In this document: positions 25,001 through 37,000 of the stretch, piece after piece
Layout: each line of letters opens with the position of its first letter
Position numbering within the stretch: the stretch's first letter is position 1
Source of the DNA: Callaeas wilsoni
Taxonomy: Eukaryota > Chordata > Aves > Passeriformes > Callaeidae
Assembly: GCA_013398955.1 (NCBI GenBank)
Contig: VWPU01009731.1
Span: forward strand, 21,264-85,263
Direction: 5' to 3'
DNA length: 64,000 nt
Translations under genes and position numbers: made by a program
Notes under the pieces: generated by a model
Seen by the model: only the letters and a program-made list of their open reading frames with translations
Told to the model about the DNA's origin: nothing
The model's database searches: none

Positions 25001-28000
25001 GATTGTTCAATAACTTTTTTCCATCAAGGATTTTGAAAGTTCTCTCTTCGCGGTCAGGCTGCCTTTGATGTAGCACCGGAAAGGGATTGGCAGGGAATAG
25101 AGATTTCCTCTGGGATGATGGGTCTGGATCAGTGGGGGAAAAATCTGCATCCCAGTGCTGTCCCCCCCCACAGCTGCAGGAGTTTGGCTGTTTCATATGA
25201 ACACTCCCAGGGACTGAAACTCCTGCTGAAATCCCTGCCTGGGATTGTCCGTCTCATCCCAGGCCTCCAGTTCCTTCTCCCTGGCTGGAGTTCCTGAGGA
25301 TTTGCTCTGTGCCTTGGCTCTCAGCCCTGCCTGGCTCAGCCCTTGCCCTTAAACCACAGCCTGAGCTCTGGGAGACACCAAGTGCCTCATTAGGCCACCC
25401 CCAAACATGATTTCATTCAACCATAATTGAAGCAGAGCTTTAGTGCTGCTTTCCAGACTTAATTTGTCTTTTTCTGTTGGAATTCTTTATTAAAAGTGAC
25501 ATCCCACTCACGGATTTGAACATTTTCTCTTCTGTTCTGCGATGTTTATTCTCTCCTGGTTCAGATCTGTATGCCAGCACTTGATACAGTTTTATTTACC
25601 AAATCAATCATGCCTTTGCCTCAGAAATACTCCTATGGACAGACCATTTTCAGCTGAACCCAAATTGCATTTTTCCTACTCGTTGGGAATTTGAATCCAG
25701 CAGCTCTGGCGGGGAGCTGTTAAAATCAGCTCCTTTGTCAGCTCAGCTACATCATGAGGAAAAAGCTGCTGTGTGCTGAATTCCAGATCCTTTCTCACCA
25801 GGAGGAATTCGACGTTTTCCAGCCTCGTTAGCCTGACACGCTCTGGGAAACTTGGGAACTTCAGATGTGGGGTTTTCCAGGAAATCCGTGGGTCTGTCAG
25901 TCAGCTAAAGCTCAGTCAGGCCCTGGGGACTCTCCGGAGAGCTTTGGGTGTGTTTTCCTGTGCCAGGGAAGAGTCAGAGACACCCGGGTGTGTGTGAACG
26001 TTTTCCATCTCCACGAGCAAGGGGCTCCCAGAGGATCAGATCCTGCTCTCAGCTGCCATCCATAATTCAGATTAATTGAGTGCACGGAGCGTGGCTGAAT
26101 GAGCTCTGCGTTTACAGCAGGATTGCTTGGGAAAGCGTGATGGAACGTGTCAGCCAAAGCGCGGCGCTACCCAGGCCCTCCCCGGCTGAGGGACGGGCTC
26201 GTGGGGAGCCATTCCCTCCCCTTGTTTTGTGTCACTGGGATTCCATTCCAGGCTGACAAACGGGGAATGAGCAAATTGCACTCCTGAACTCCTCGAACTC
26301 CTCGAGGAGATCAACCAAACCATGAGGAAAGTGCCCTCAGCCCAGTACTGTAACCAGGCTTTGCTTTGCACTCTGTTTGCATTCCGTATTTCTGCTTTCA
26401 CTCCTAATTTTACTTCACCGTTTTATCACTGTTCAGGTTGAGATAAACCTCAAACGTTACCCCACTCCATACCCCGAGGATTTAAAGAACATGGTGAAAT
26501 CTGTGCAAAACCTGGTGAGCAAACCCAGCCTGGGAGTGCGGCCCGAGAACTCGGCCCCAGCTGCCAACAGTGACCCCACCGGGAAGGACAAGTACGAGCA
26601 CAAGTGGCCCCTGACCCCCAAGGAGATCTCCGTGGAGGTACTGTAAAGGATCCTTGTTCCTCTCCAGAATTCCAGACTCTTTTTTGAGGGTTTTGAACTA
26701 TCGGTTGATGTTCCGATGCGCTGGGAGCCTCAGACCCGAGAGTTCCTTGTTCCACCTGTAAAGTTTCGTGCTGAGTTGCAGGGTCGCATCCAGTTTTAGA
26801 CTGAGTTGCCGTTTTTCCCAGCGCTGCAGAACTTTTGGGCTGAAATCTGCCTAGATGGGAATTTTGCTGTGGATTTATCCCAGCACTCTGTTGAAGAGCA
26901 GTGATGTGAGACCGGCGCGTGACAGGAGGATGGGCCCAGGCACCATTTCCACCCCAGCCCATTTAATCTCTCAAAGACCACTTGGTTCTGTCTGGCCCTG
27001 CCGTGCTCTGCTCCTGGGATTCCTGCCAGGAGCAGGAGTCCAATTAACCCTGCCCAGAGTTAATGAAGGCAGCAGGAGAGCTCCTTCCACTGCAGGGAGC
27101 AGCCGTGGGTGGTGACTCCCAGTGAGCTGCAGAGCCCAGCTCTTCCTGGAGTGTTTGCCAAGCACAGGGACAAAGTTCCATCCTGGGATTAATCCCCAAA
27201 AGGTAAATTCCTAAATCCTGCAGTCCTGCTGGAGCTCGGTGTCATCTACCCCACCAAACCTCTGTGCAGGCACCACTCAGAAACAAGGGAAATGCCTTCC
27301 CATGGGAGTTTAAAAGCTTGGAGAGGTCTGCAGGAATGCCAGCATTCCTGAAAATCTTAGCAAATCTTTCACGCTGAAAACAAATAAATGAGGAAAAATA
27401 CTTTCCTTCTTTTCCACTCCTTTGTTATCTGAACATCGTGATAAACTCCTTGTCCTTGAAATGCCCCTGTCCTGTGTGCAGGAATTGTTCTCCCTCGGTT
27501 TTCCAGGTCTTTGGCACAAATATTACACATTCAGCTGTAGCTGCTCTCTCAGCGCTTTTATTTGCAGCTAAACATTTTCATTCCTCAAAAAAACAACCCC
27601 CCAAAGTTTTCTCTTCAAGTTGGCTTCAGAAAACTTCAGCTCTAGGCACGATTTCGATTGGGACTAAAATATTGAAGTTAAATATTGAATTTCAGCTAAA
27701 ATATTTAAATTAGATCACTCATGTTTTCATCTAAATCCGAAATCTTCAGTTCCACCATTATTCCTTTTGACCCATTAAATTCTCACTCTGTAAATCTGGT
27801 CCTTGAACCAGCTGGTGACTTAGGCCACGAGTCTTGACATTCTGCTCTTGTTGCTGAATATATAGAATTTATTTTGTATTATCTATCGTTTGAACTTGGA
27901 TAGTCTCAACAGCTTTCTGTGGGTCTTAATTATCCCTGCGTGCTTCCATCTGGAATTTGATCCACATGGCCTGGCAGAGGTTTTAGGTGTTTGGTCCTGT

Positions 28001-31000
28001 GGCTGTGGCTGCTGACACGATCTCCAGAAACAAAAATATTTGTTAATATTTGTTAAAATAGAGTTGAATTTTTCAATGAAAACACCAACATCCCAGAGAG
28101 CTGAGCCCCAGCAGTGTCCTGGGAGCTGGCAGAGCCAGGGAATCCATCCCCATTCCAGGGGGAAGCAGGAGATGGCAGCCACGCCGTGAGCACCAGTGGC
28201 TCTGGCGTGCTGCTGTGGAGACAGCCCGGGTGTGTGCGGAGACACAGGAGCCTCACAAAACCCTGCAAGAAGAGCTGAACGCAGCCAGAGCCCGGGGTGG
28301 CTCCTGAAGTGCCGCGAGATAACGGGATTGCAGTTCCCTGCCTCGTTCCCTCCCAAAGCAAGAGTGGGAGCTCCCCCTGCTCCCGCGTGCCAGCGAGGAG
28401 GACATTTCGCCTTCTGGGTTGTAAGGGTGGAGAGGGGGGGATTTTTCGGGTTTTCATTTCCCCGGGACGGAGTCAAGACCGGTGCCACAACTATTCCAGC
28501 AGCTAAAGAAAGGAAAAGGGATGTTCTTGTCCTTCCCAGACACCAGGAGGGGGTTTTGGCTCTAATCAGGGTGGTGCAGATACGTTTCCCTCTCCTTGGC
28601 TTCCTGCACGAGGATAAAACACATGGAAAGTGTAGGCAAAGTGCGAATGGTTTTGTGGACAATACTGGCCTGATTTCAGTTGTAACCCATTAAATAAAAC
28701 ATAATTAAGCTCCATTTGCTTTGCAGATAATTAGCAGACGAACTCAAGCCTCGAGTTAAAGTACACTTTGAAATTGCAGGTGTCTTGTGATGCAGCTAAA
28801 GGCTGAAGGCAGTTTCTGATCCCAGGTAATTGAATTTCAGGTGCAATGCTCACTTCCCATCCTCAGATCAGCTGGTTTCTGATCTCTTTTGGCTTTCCCT
28901 GCAATTAATTTGCACGTGTCTCTTCAGAAACTGTTTCTAAATAATGAAAGGGAGCATCTGGAATGAGGAACTGAATGAGGAGCTGCATTTCGAATCCTCT
29001 GTACCATCCTTCGCCTTCATTCACAACAAGCAAACAATGTCTTGAATAATCATCAATTTAAAAAAAAACTTCTTCATCATTCCAATTCTTTTTGAAAGAT
29101 GCGAGTTTTGGCCAAAGAGGAGTTTGGGATTATTTAGGGACTTGTGCTGCCTTTCCATGAGAAACAATGAGGAATATCAAAATCAGCAAGTCAGGTCTTT
29201 ATAATTCATGTTCTTGATGTGTTTGGATTGAGAAGATCTCACATTTCCTCTGCCTCATCCCTTCTCAGAGCCCTGGGCTGCTCCAAGCAGATTCCAGGAG
29301 TCTGGTCACTCCAAAAATTCTGTCCTTCCGGATTATAATTTAATATTCTTGTGTCCTCAGCCTGAACATTTGGTGATACTTCTCTTGCCCGTTGTTGGAA
29401 TGGTTTGTACCATGTATTTTCTCCTCACCACAGTTCTCTGCCCTATTCCTGTATCCTTCTCCAGTTAATCCTGAGAAATAAATCCTGACTCAACACATTC
29501 CTCTCTTCCCTTCCTCCTTGCAATTTTCTTCCTATTAGTGACCTTTTTGTTCTTGAGCTTGTAAGAAAAAGGTCCTCTTCAAGAGAGCGGAATTAAATGG
29601 AATATGATTTGGGGTTTTTACAGCGTATTTCACGTATTCATGGCAGATTCACAAATGCCACAGTAGTTCTTTCAAAAGTGCTTTGGTTTGTGTTGGAATA
29701 ACGGGGCTGGGGGATAAAAAGTAAAGGAAAATGCTATAAAATAGGGAACTTCACGCACCTGGAATTCACCGTCTTGTCAAAAATGGAACTGCTGGGTCTC
29801 CCTCTCTTACGGCAAGGGGGGCAGTTTAAACTTAAAACTCCTAGAAGCTTCACGGCACAATATTGGGATTCCAGGTCCAAGATAAAGAAACCAAAGAACC
29901 CCCCAAGAGCCCCCTGCCTGACCCTGAGACCACCCCGAAATCGCCTCTGGAAGGCCCGGGCAGGGAGGACAAAGCCCAAAGCTCAGAGGTACAACCAGGG
30001 CTGCTCAGGTGGAGAACTTCACCCTCTGCACTGCGCTGCACTCGGACTGCCCACAGCCGTGGGGCTTCCACCAGTTCATCCCACTGCACTGGGAAGGGGC
30101 TGTGCTGCACTGGGGTTTGGCTGGTGGGGGTCACCGGGCACGTGTGGAACCCCAGGGAAATCCTCTGCATGGGGAAGGGAAGGCTGGACTGGATCGCTCC
30201 GTGTGGGAACCACCACGGAACTGGGCTGCCCTAAGCATCAGCCCTGAGGGCGCTGGTTAAACTGAGGATGGCTCTTCTGGGAAGGTCCTGCCTCCAGGAG
30301 AACATCAAATACAGAGGGATTGAAATAGCTCTGGGGTAAACAGGATTAAATCCTCCAAGGATAAATCACATGGCAAAAATGCTTGTACAAATCTCTGTCG
30401 CTACAAGAAGTAGTTAACGGCAAGTAAACCTCTGAAAAATTCCTCCCTGTAAGTAAAAACAAGAAAATTTTTAAAACATTGCAGCATTTTACATTCTAGC
30501 AAGGTGGCTTTGGTTTGGGTGCTCCAGTTTAGATTGTTTCTCTAATTATTACGTCTCTCCCTATTGCCCTCGCTCTCCAAACTCCCCGGAGAACCTTTAC
30601 AACCTGTCAGGGTGCAGAGATCCTCCTGTATCACCCACCCCTGTCTCCCCAGGACACTCATCCTCCTCATCTCTGAGTGTTCTGCAGGGATCAGAAAGGC
30701 CCCAAAATTCCCTCCTAGCCCCCCTAGGGGCCTACACGTCCTAATTTAAAACATCTCTTTCTAAGAACAAGTCCCACTTTCCTCCCCCAGTCTAACTGGT
30801 GGTATTTTCAGCACACGTCCTGTTGCAGGGCCTGTGTGAAGGTCAGATGTGCTGAACTCTCAGGCAGAATTTTATTAAATCCAAATCATCCTCATGGAGC
30901 CACAAACTCCTTCGAGACAAAGCCGTTTTAATTAAGTGCAGATCCAGGGACAGCTGAATCTCTGGAAGGACTCACCAGAAATGACTGAGTGAGGAATCCT

Positions 31001-34000
31001 CCCTCCCGAAATACCAATTGTTTGCTCTCCATTTATGTTTGTTTCTTTCTACTGGCGGCATTTTGGTGACCTTGACTTCATCAAAAATGTTTACACGGCC
31101 TTGGTGTACCTTGCATGTTCCACCTGGTTTGTCCACACTTCCAGAACGAGCACATCCCCCTAATTTTGAGGAGGATTTGTGTGGGATTAATTAGAACTCT
31201 CTGCTGACAAACCAGCACCATCAGCGCTGCCCGCATGGTGGGTTTGGGGTGTTTTAATGATCGTGAGGAGAAGGCTGTGGACTGTTTGTGTGCTGCAGTT
31301 GGAAGTGTTTGCGTTCCCTGTGTTCACTCTGCGTTGTTGTGTCCCTCAGGATGCCTTTGGACATCCTGGCAGTGAGATGAGGATAGGGGAGCTCCGTCCT
31401 TCCATGCCCGAGACGCCGCTGTACCCCCCCAAACTCGTCCTGCTGGGTAAAGACAAGAAAGGTACTGACGGATTTACAGCCTTTGAGATGAAACCGTGTG
31501 ATGGGGATGTTCCACCTCTGGTTGTAAACCATAGCCCGCGGATGTTTGTGCACGTATCAATATAATCCATAGTTTTAACTTTAAAATGTGTTTTTCTGGC
31601 GTTTCGCTCCCCAGTGCCACCCCCTGAAGGCGTTTGCTGTGTTTTGTTTCAGAGTCGACAGATGAGTCTGAAGCAGATAAGATCCATTGTCTGAATAACA
31701 GCGTTTCCTCAGGCACTTACTCAGACTATTCCCCTTCCCAGGCTTCCTCAGGGTCCTCCAACGCGCACGTAAAAATGGGCTCCCTGCAGACCACGGCTAA
31801 AGAAGCAGTGAATAACTCTTTGTGGGGGAACAGGTGTGACATCTTTCCTGACACAGCTTCTGCTTGCAATTTGTCCTGTCTGGGCCCTCCGAGTGACCCT
31901 GTCAGGGCGTTTGGGTTTTAAAAAAAATCCACGTTTTTATCCCACGTTGGCTGTGCAGAGCTGGCCACCCTCCATATTCCATAAACAGCAGTAATCCCAC
32001 AGCTGGTGGTTCGGCTCTGTGCCATCTCCAGGCATTAAAGCTCCTGGAGATGGGGCTGCAGCTGGTGCAGTTGGTGTCCCATTACTGCTGTCCCGCTCCC
32101 TCTGCCCTGGACCTCCAGAAGGGTTCTTGGAAAGCCATAACCTGCTCTGGAAACATTCCAGGACCAGCCTGTCCTCTCTGTGCCTGCCCTAAATCCCCTC
32201 ACGTTTGTTTCATCCACAGCTCTGCCCTGTTAAAGAGCTGGATGAAAACAGGCACAAACTGCCTCAGGTATCTCTGGTTAAAAAGTGGGGAAAACCTTCT
32301 GTCGCACTCATCCATTATTTTTACAGCAGGAAAATCTGTTCAGCAGGATTTCTGGGAGCGCAGCACGGAGCCAGCCAGGCCTTTGAGTGACTTCTTAGCT
32401 TCTCCCTGTGTGTCCTGACAGAGTCTGTGCTCCAGGGCAAAAACCTGCTGCCACCATTCCTGTGCCAGCGGCACGACATCCACGGAGTTCCCAACAGCCT
32501 GAGAGTAGCTCAGTTGGTGCTAAAAACACCATGGGGGCAGGTTTGATTCCTGGACTCAGCGATCCTTGTGGGGCCCTTCCAACTTGGAATATTTCGCGAT
32601 AAGAATCCCTGAAGTCTCCCAGTGTGATCCCAAAGCCAGAGCATAGATGGGAGAAGGCTGAATTGCTTTCCAAGGATGATGAGTGCTGATGTGCTGGGAT
32701 AGAGGACATTTTATCTTGTTCCCTTCTCTTGTCTTTGCAGGCTGGCCCAGTCGTTCCCACAGCCCCTGGAGACCAAGCCATTGCTGAGCCAGCGGGAAGC
32801 GGCTCCGGCCGGGAGCGTTCCGGCGCGCCCGGAGCGGCGCCCGCTGAGCGACGCCTTCGCCGACAGCTGGAACGACGGCTCCCACTACGACAACACGGGA
32901 TTCGTGGCCGAGGAGAGCGCGGCAGAGAACCCCAGCACCAACCCCCTGCTGAGCACCAAATCCAGGAGCTCCTCCGCGCACGGGCGCCGGCCGCTGATCC
33001 GGCAGGACAGGATCGTGGGGATCCCCCTGGAGCTGGAGCAGCCCGTGCTCAGAAACACACACGACTCTGAAGTGCCTCCTCCCAATCCTTGGCAAAATTG
33101 GACCAGAACCCCCAGTCCTTTTGAAGACAGGACAGCTTTTCCTTCCAAACTGGAAAGCACCCCCAACACCAGCCCTTTGCCCGAGCGGAAAGATCACGTC
33201 AAGGAGTCTCCCGAAATGACGAGCACTTTCACTCCAGGAATTCCGTGGGAATATCACGACTCCAGTGCTAACAGGAGCCTCACAAACGTCTTTTCCCATA
33301 TGCACTGTCGCCCAGACCCTTCAAAAAACGTCATCTCCATCAGCAAGAGCACGGAGCGGCTCTCCCCGATGATGAGGGATTTAAAAACGAACAAGTTTAA
33401 GAAGTCGCAGAGCATCGACGAGATCGACATCGGTGCGTACAAGGTGTACAACATCCCCCTGGAAAACTATGCATCCGGGAACGACACCGTGGGCCCCCAC
33501 GAGCGGGTGGACAAGCTGCTGGGCCCGGAGCACGGCGTGCTGAGCATGTCCCGCAGCCAGTCCGTGCCCATGCTGGACGACGAGCTGCTGACCTACGGCA
33601 GCGTCAAGGTGCAGCCACAGCACAAGGCGTCGGTCACCAAGAAAGTTTATCAGTTCGACCAAAGCTTCAACCCCCAGGGCGCCGTGGAGCTCCAGGCCGA
33701 CAAGCGGCTCCTGCCGCCCTTCCAGCTCAACGCCGAGTACCTGCCCCAGCCGGCCAAGAGCCTGCCGCAGGAGCTGGTGAGCCCGCGGGGCTACCGCGGC
33801 TACGCGCCCGTGGAGCCCATGTTCTCCTTCTCGCAGCCCTCGGTGGGCGAGGAGCCGGCGGCCGCCCCGTTCCCCGGCCCGGCCGCGCGCCCCGGCTTCC
33901 TGCGCAGGGCGGATTCGCTGGCCAGCTCGGCGGAGATGTCCGTGTTCCGCAGGGTGGGCGAGCCCCAGGAGCTGCCCCCGGCGGACAGGTACGGCCGGGC

Positions 34001-37000
34001 CCCGTTCCGCGGCGCCCCGGAGCGCCAGGGCAGCATGGCCGTGCCCGAGGCCCAGTTCCTCAAGCGCAACGGGCGCTACGAAGACGAGCACCCTTCCTAC
34101 CAGGAAGTGAAAGCCCAGACTGGGAGCTTCCCAGTTAAAAACCTCACGCAAAGGAGGCCCTTGTCCGCACGAAGCTACAGCACAGAGAGCTACGGCACGG
34201 CCCAAACGCGGCCGGTCTCAGCGAGGCCCACCATGGCAGCTCTGCTGGAAAAGATTCCGTCAGACTATAACTTGGGTAACTATGGCGACAAGCCTTCCGA
34301 TAGCAGTGATATAAAGCCGAGGCCTCCCCCTGGGAAGGGAAATGAGAGCTGTGCTAAAATGCCCGCTGACTGGAGACAACAGCTACTTAGACATATAGAA
34401 GCTAGAAGGTTAGACAGGGTATGTTTGGCATTTCTCTGCAATTAATGCCTTTAGTTGTGTGTTTCGCTCTGTCAAACGATTTGCACGTGCAGTGGTGACC
34501 ACCAGAATTCCCAGGGATGAAATTCCTGCCGTGGTGTCAGAGGGACCGGCCTGCCGAGGGCCCTGGGGGTGCTCGGCTGGAGTGAGGGATCCCAGTAAAT
34601 CCAGAGGCTCCTCACTGGTGATGCCCCCCGGGACAGTCACCGGGGTGGTGACTCTGGGTCCTGGATGAATCTAGAAGGCTCTGCCCCAGTGCCACCCCTT
34701 GGTGCCCATCACTGGGATGGAGACTCTGGATCCTGGGTAAATCCAGAGGCTCTGCCCCAGTGCCCGTCACTGGGATGGTGACTCATGCAGCTCTGCCCAA
34801 AATTGGGAAGAACCCTGAGGTTCTCCCGTGCCCATGGAAGTGCTGCTGGGGCCACCACATCAGTAACGACCGAGAGCTTGGAGAGGTGCTGGGCACGCCC
34901 TGGCAGTAAAAGGGAATAAAGGAAAAAGAGAATAAGTAATAAAATGTATTTTAGCTCTGGTGTCACTGTTAGTGCAGGGGGCTTAAAAGTGTCTGTAACT
35001 GAGAAATACCCCTGGGTATCCACTGCCACTGCTCTAATGGGAATGTGATCATTACTCCTTTTAGCTGTAGGAAGTTATACTGATTTGCCTTCTATCCAAA
35101 GGGTACTTTAGTGCATGATTCAGTCATTACCTATTTAATGGCCTAATCCATGAATCCGATTTACTCCGCGATCTGAAGTGGTTGTGACAAATTCCTGTGG
35201 TGAAATGCATAAGAAGTCCTTGCCAAATGTGTCCATATACTGCTTTATGCTAGAGCTTCCTGAGTTTGGTGTTAATATTCTCCTTACCTTCCAGTTGCTC
35301 TGATGTGACGATATTAAATTATCCTTAAGGATCAAATGGGGAAACTTTAAAAAGGGGCTCCAAGGCTGAAGAGCTTTCCTCCTTCAGCTCTTTTCCTTGT
35401 GCTGTGTAAACCCACTGGAAACTGCCTCCTACCCAGGGAAACCAGTGCACCCCGAGCAGGGCCCTTCCTGGTGGAAATAAACACTTGCCAGATGTTGTTG
35501 CTTTAAGGAATATCTTTACACTCAGTTGACAACGTGTGTGAAGGGATACTTTAACCCTGGAAGGCTGGCACTGGTGCTTCTCCCTAATCCCTGTGAGGTG
35601 GTTCCTGCTGGGTGCAGAGCTCCAAGGAGCCGGGCCGGGCTGCCTGCTGGACAGGGCCCCGTCCCCGCCGTGCCCGGCTGCTCCCATGTGGGCAGCCAGG
35701 TTCCCAGGGAGCGGGATGGGGCACAGCCCTCTCCCACGGGGCTCGCTCCTCCATCTTCCTCTGGCTGCACAGCCGAACCCAAATCTGGCCGTTTTTGCAA
35801 AAGCGAGACTTGTACCGTGTGAACTCCAGACCCCAACACCCCTCATGTGCTGTCAGCGTGGAAGTCCTCTCTGGTGCCCATTTTCTGTACGAGGAGCAAT
35901 GTACTCGCTTTGTGTGACCAGTGCATGCCTGGAGGAGCTATTGATACTCGGTACTGTTTGTTGGCTTAAACTAAAACTCTGTGAACTTAACCATGTATGT
36001 GTGAGACTTAATTCTGAGCATGTGTGTTCATATGTGTCCCGTGGTTGTTTCCTCTACTCAGAGCGCTGCTTACAAACACCACACAGTTAGCCTTGGCATG
36101 CTGCACTCTGGAGGGGTTTCAGCCATGCATGCCGGCCGAAGCATGACTTTAAACTTGCAGCCTAAATCTAAATTTGAAAACCAAATGCTTCAAGAGCTAC
36201 CTCTACCGAAAGTAAGTATGGGCTAGCCAGCATTCCCGGCATTGCCGGTTAATTAATGATCCTTGCTTCCTCCTGGTTTAGCTTCTGCCTCTTCCTCGTG
36301 CTTTTACAATGCCCAGTCCACAAAGCAAGGCTGGCGGGGATGCAGTTTTGCCCCTCGGTGGCCTTGCTTTTTGGATTCCGGAGCTCCCTGGCTGTCATTC
36401 CCGCTTTCCTGCTCTCCTCACGCACACCGGGGCTGTCATTTGCTCCATGGGGAACGTGGTTTGCTCTGGGACTGTTTGACCCTAGAAAAATGGGTGTGGA
36501 AATGTTAAACGGGCTCCAGGAGACAGGGATTTTAATATTTGAGCATTAATTGGGTGTGCTGTAATAGCTGATGGGTTTTGAACACGTTACCACACCCAAA
36601 CCCATTTTAAACTTTGAGTAACACCTAAAAAAGAGAAGATTTTCCTCATTTATTTACTGCTTATCTTGTATTTATTATCGGTATATTGTTGACAAGTACA
36701 GACATAGAAAACTGTGTATTCCCAACAGATGTTTGAAGGGAGGGGCACACAGGACAAGGCAGAGAGGCCCATTCCTGCAGGATTTTCAGTGCCAGGGAGG
36801 GGATGCTGAGACCTTTCTCTGCATCCAGAGGGACGGGCATGGCTCAGCCTCTCCCTGCCCTGGCACAGCAGCTGAGGGGGCAAATTAGCAGCAGCTCTGT
36901 GAGTGAGATCCCAGCAGAGCGCAGATCCCGGCGTTCCAATGGGATCATCCGTGCTGGGAATTGCCAGGCTGGCCCCTGCCCAGGCCGGAGCAGCCTGGCC

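Noticed and set aside
27883..28693. Open frames of 165-259 codons
   Set aside because: No recognisable domain, no compatible splice junctions and low-complexity composition; chance frames in an intron.
32500..32575. A functional tRNA gene
   Set aside because: A and B boxes are present, but the acceptor stem does not close and a CR1-like tail follows; it is a SINE.
33381..34205. 274-codon antisense open frame within the giant exon
   Set aside because: A shadow of a GC-rich coding exon; the sense frame matches LRRC7 throughout.
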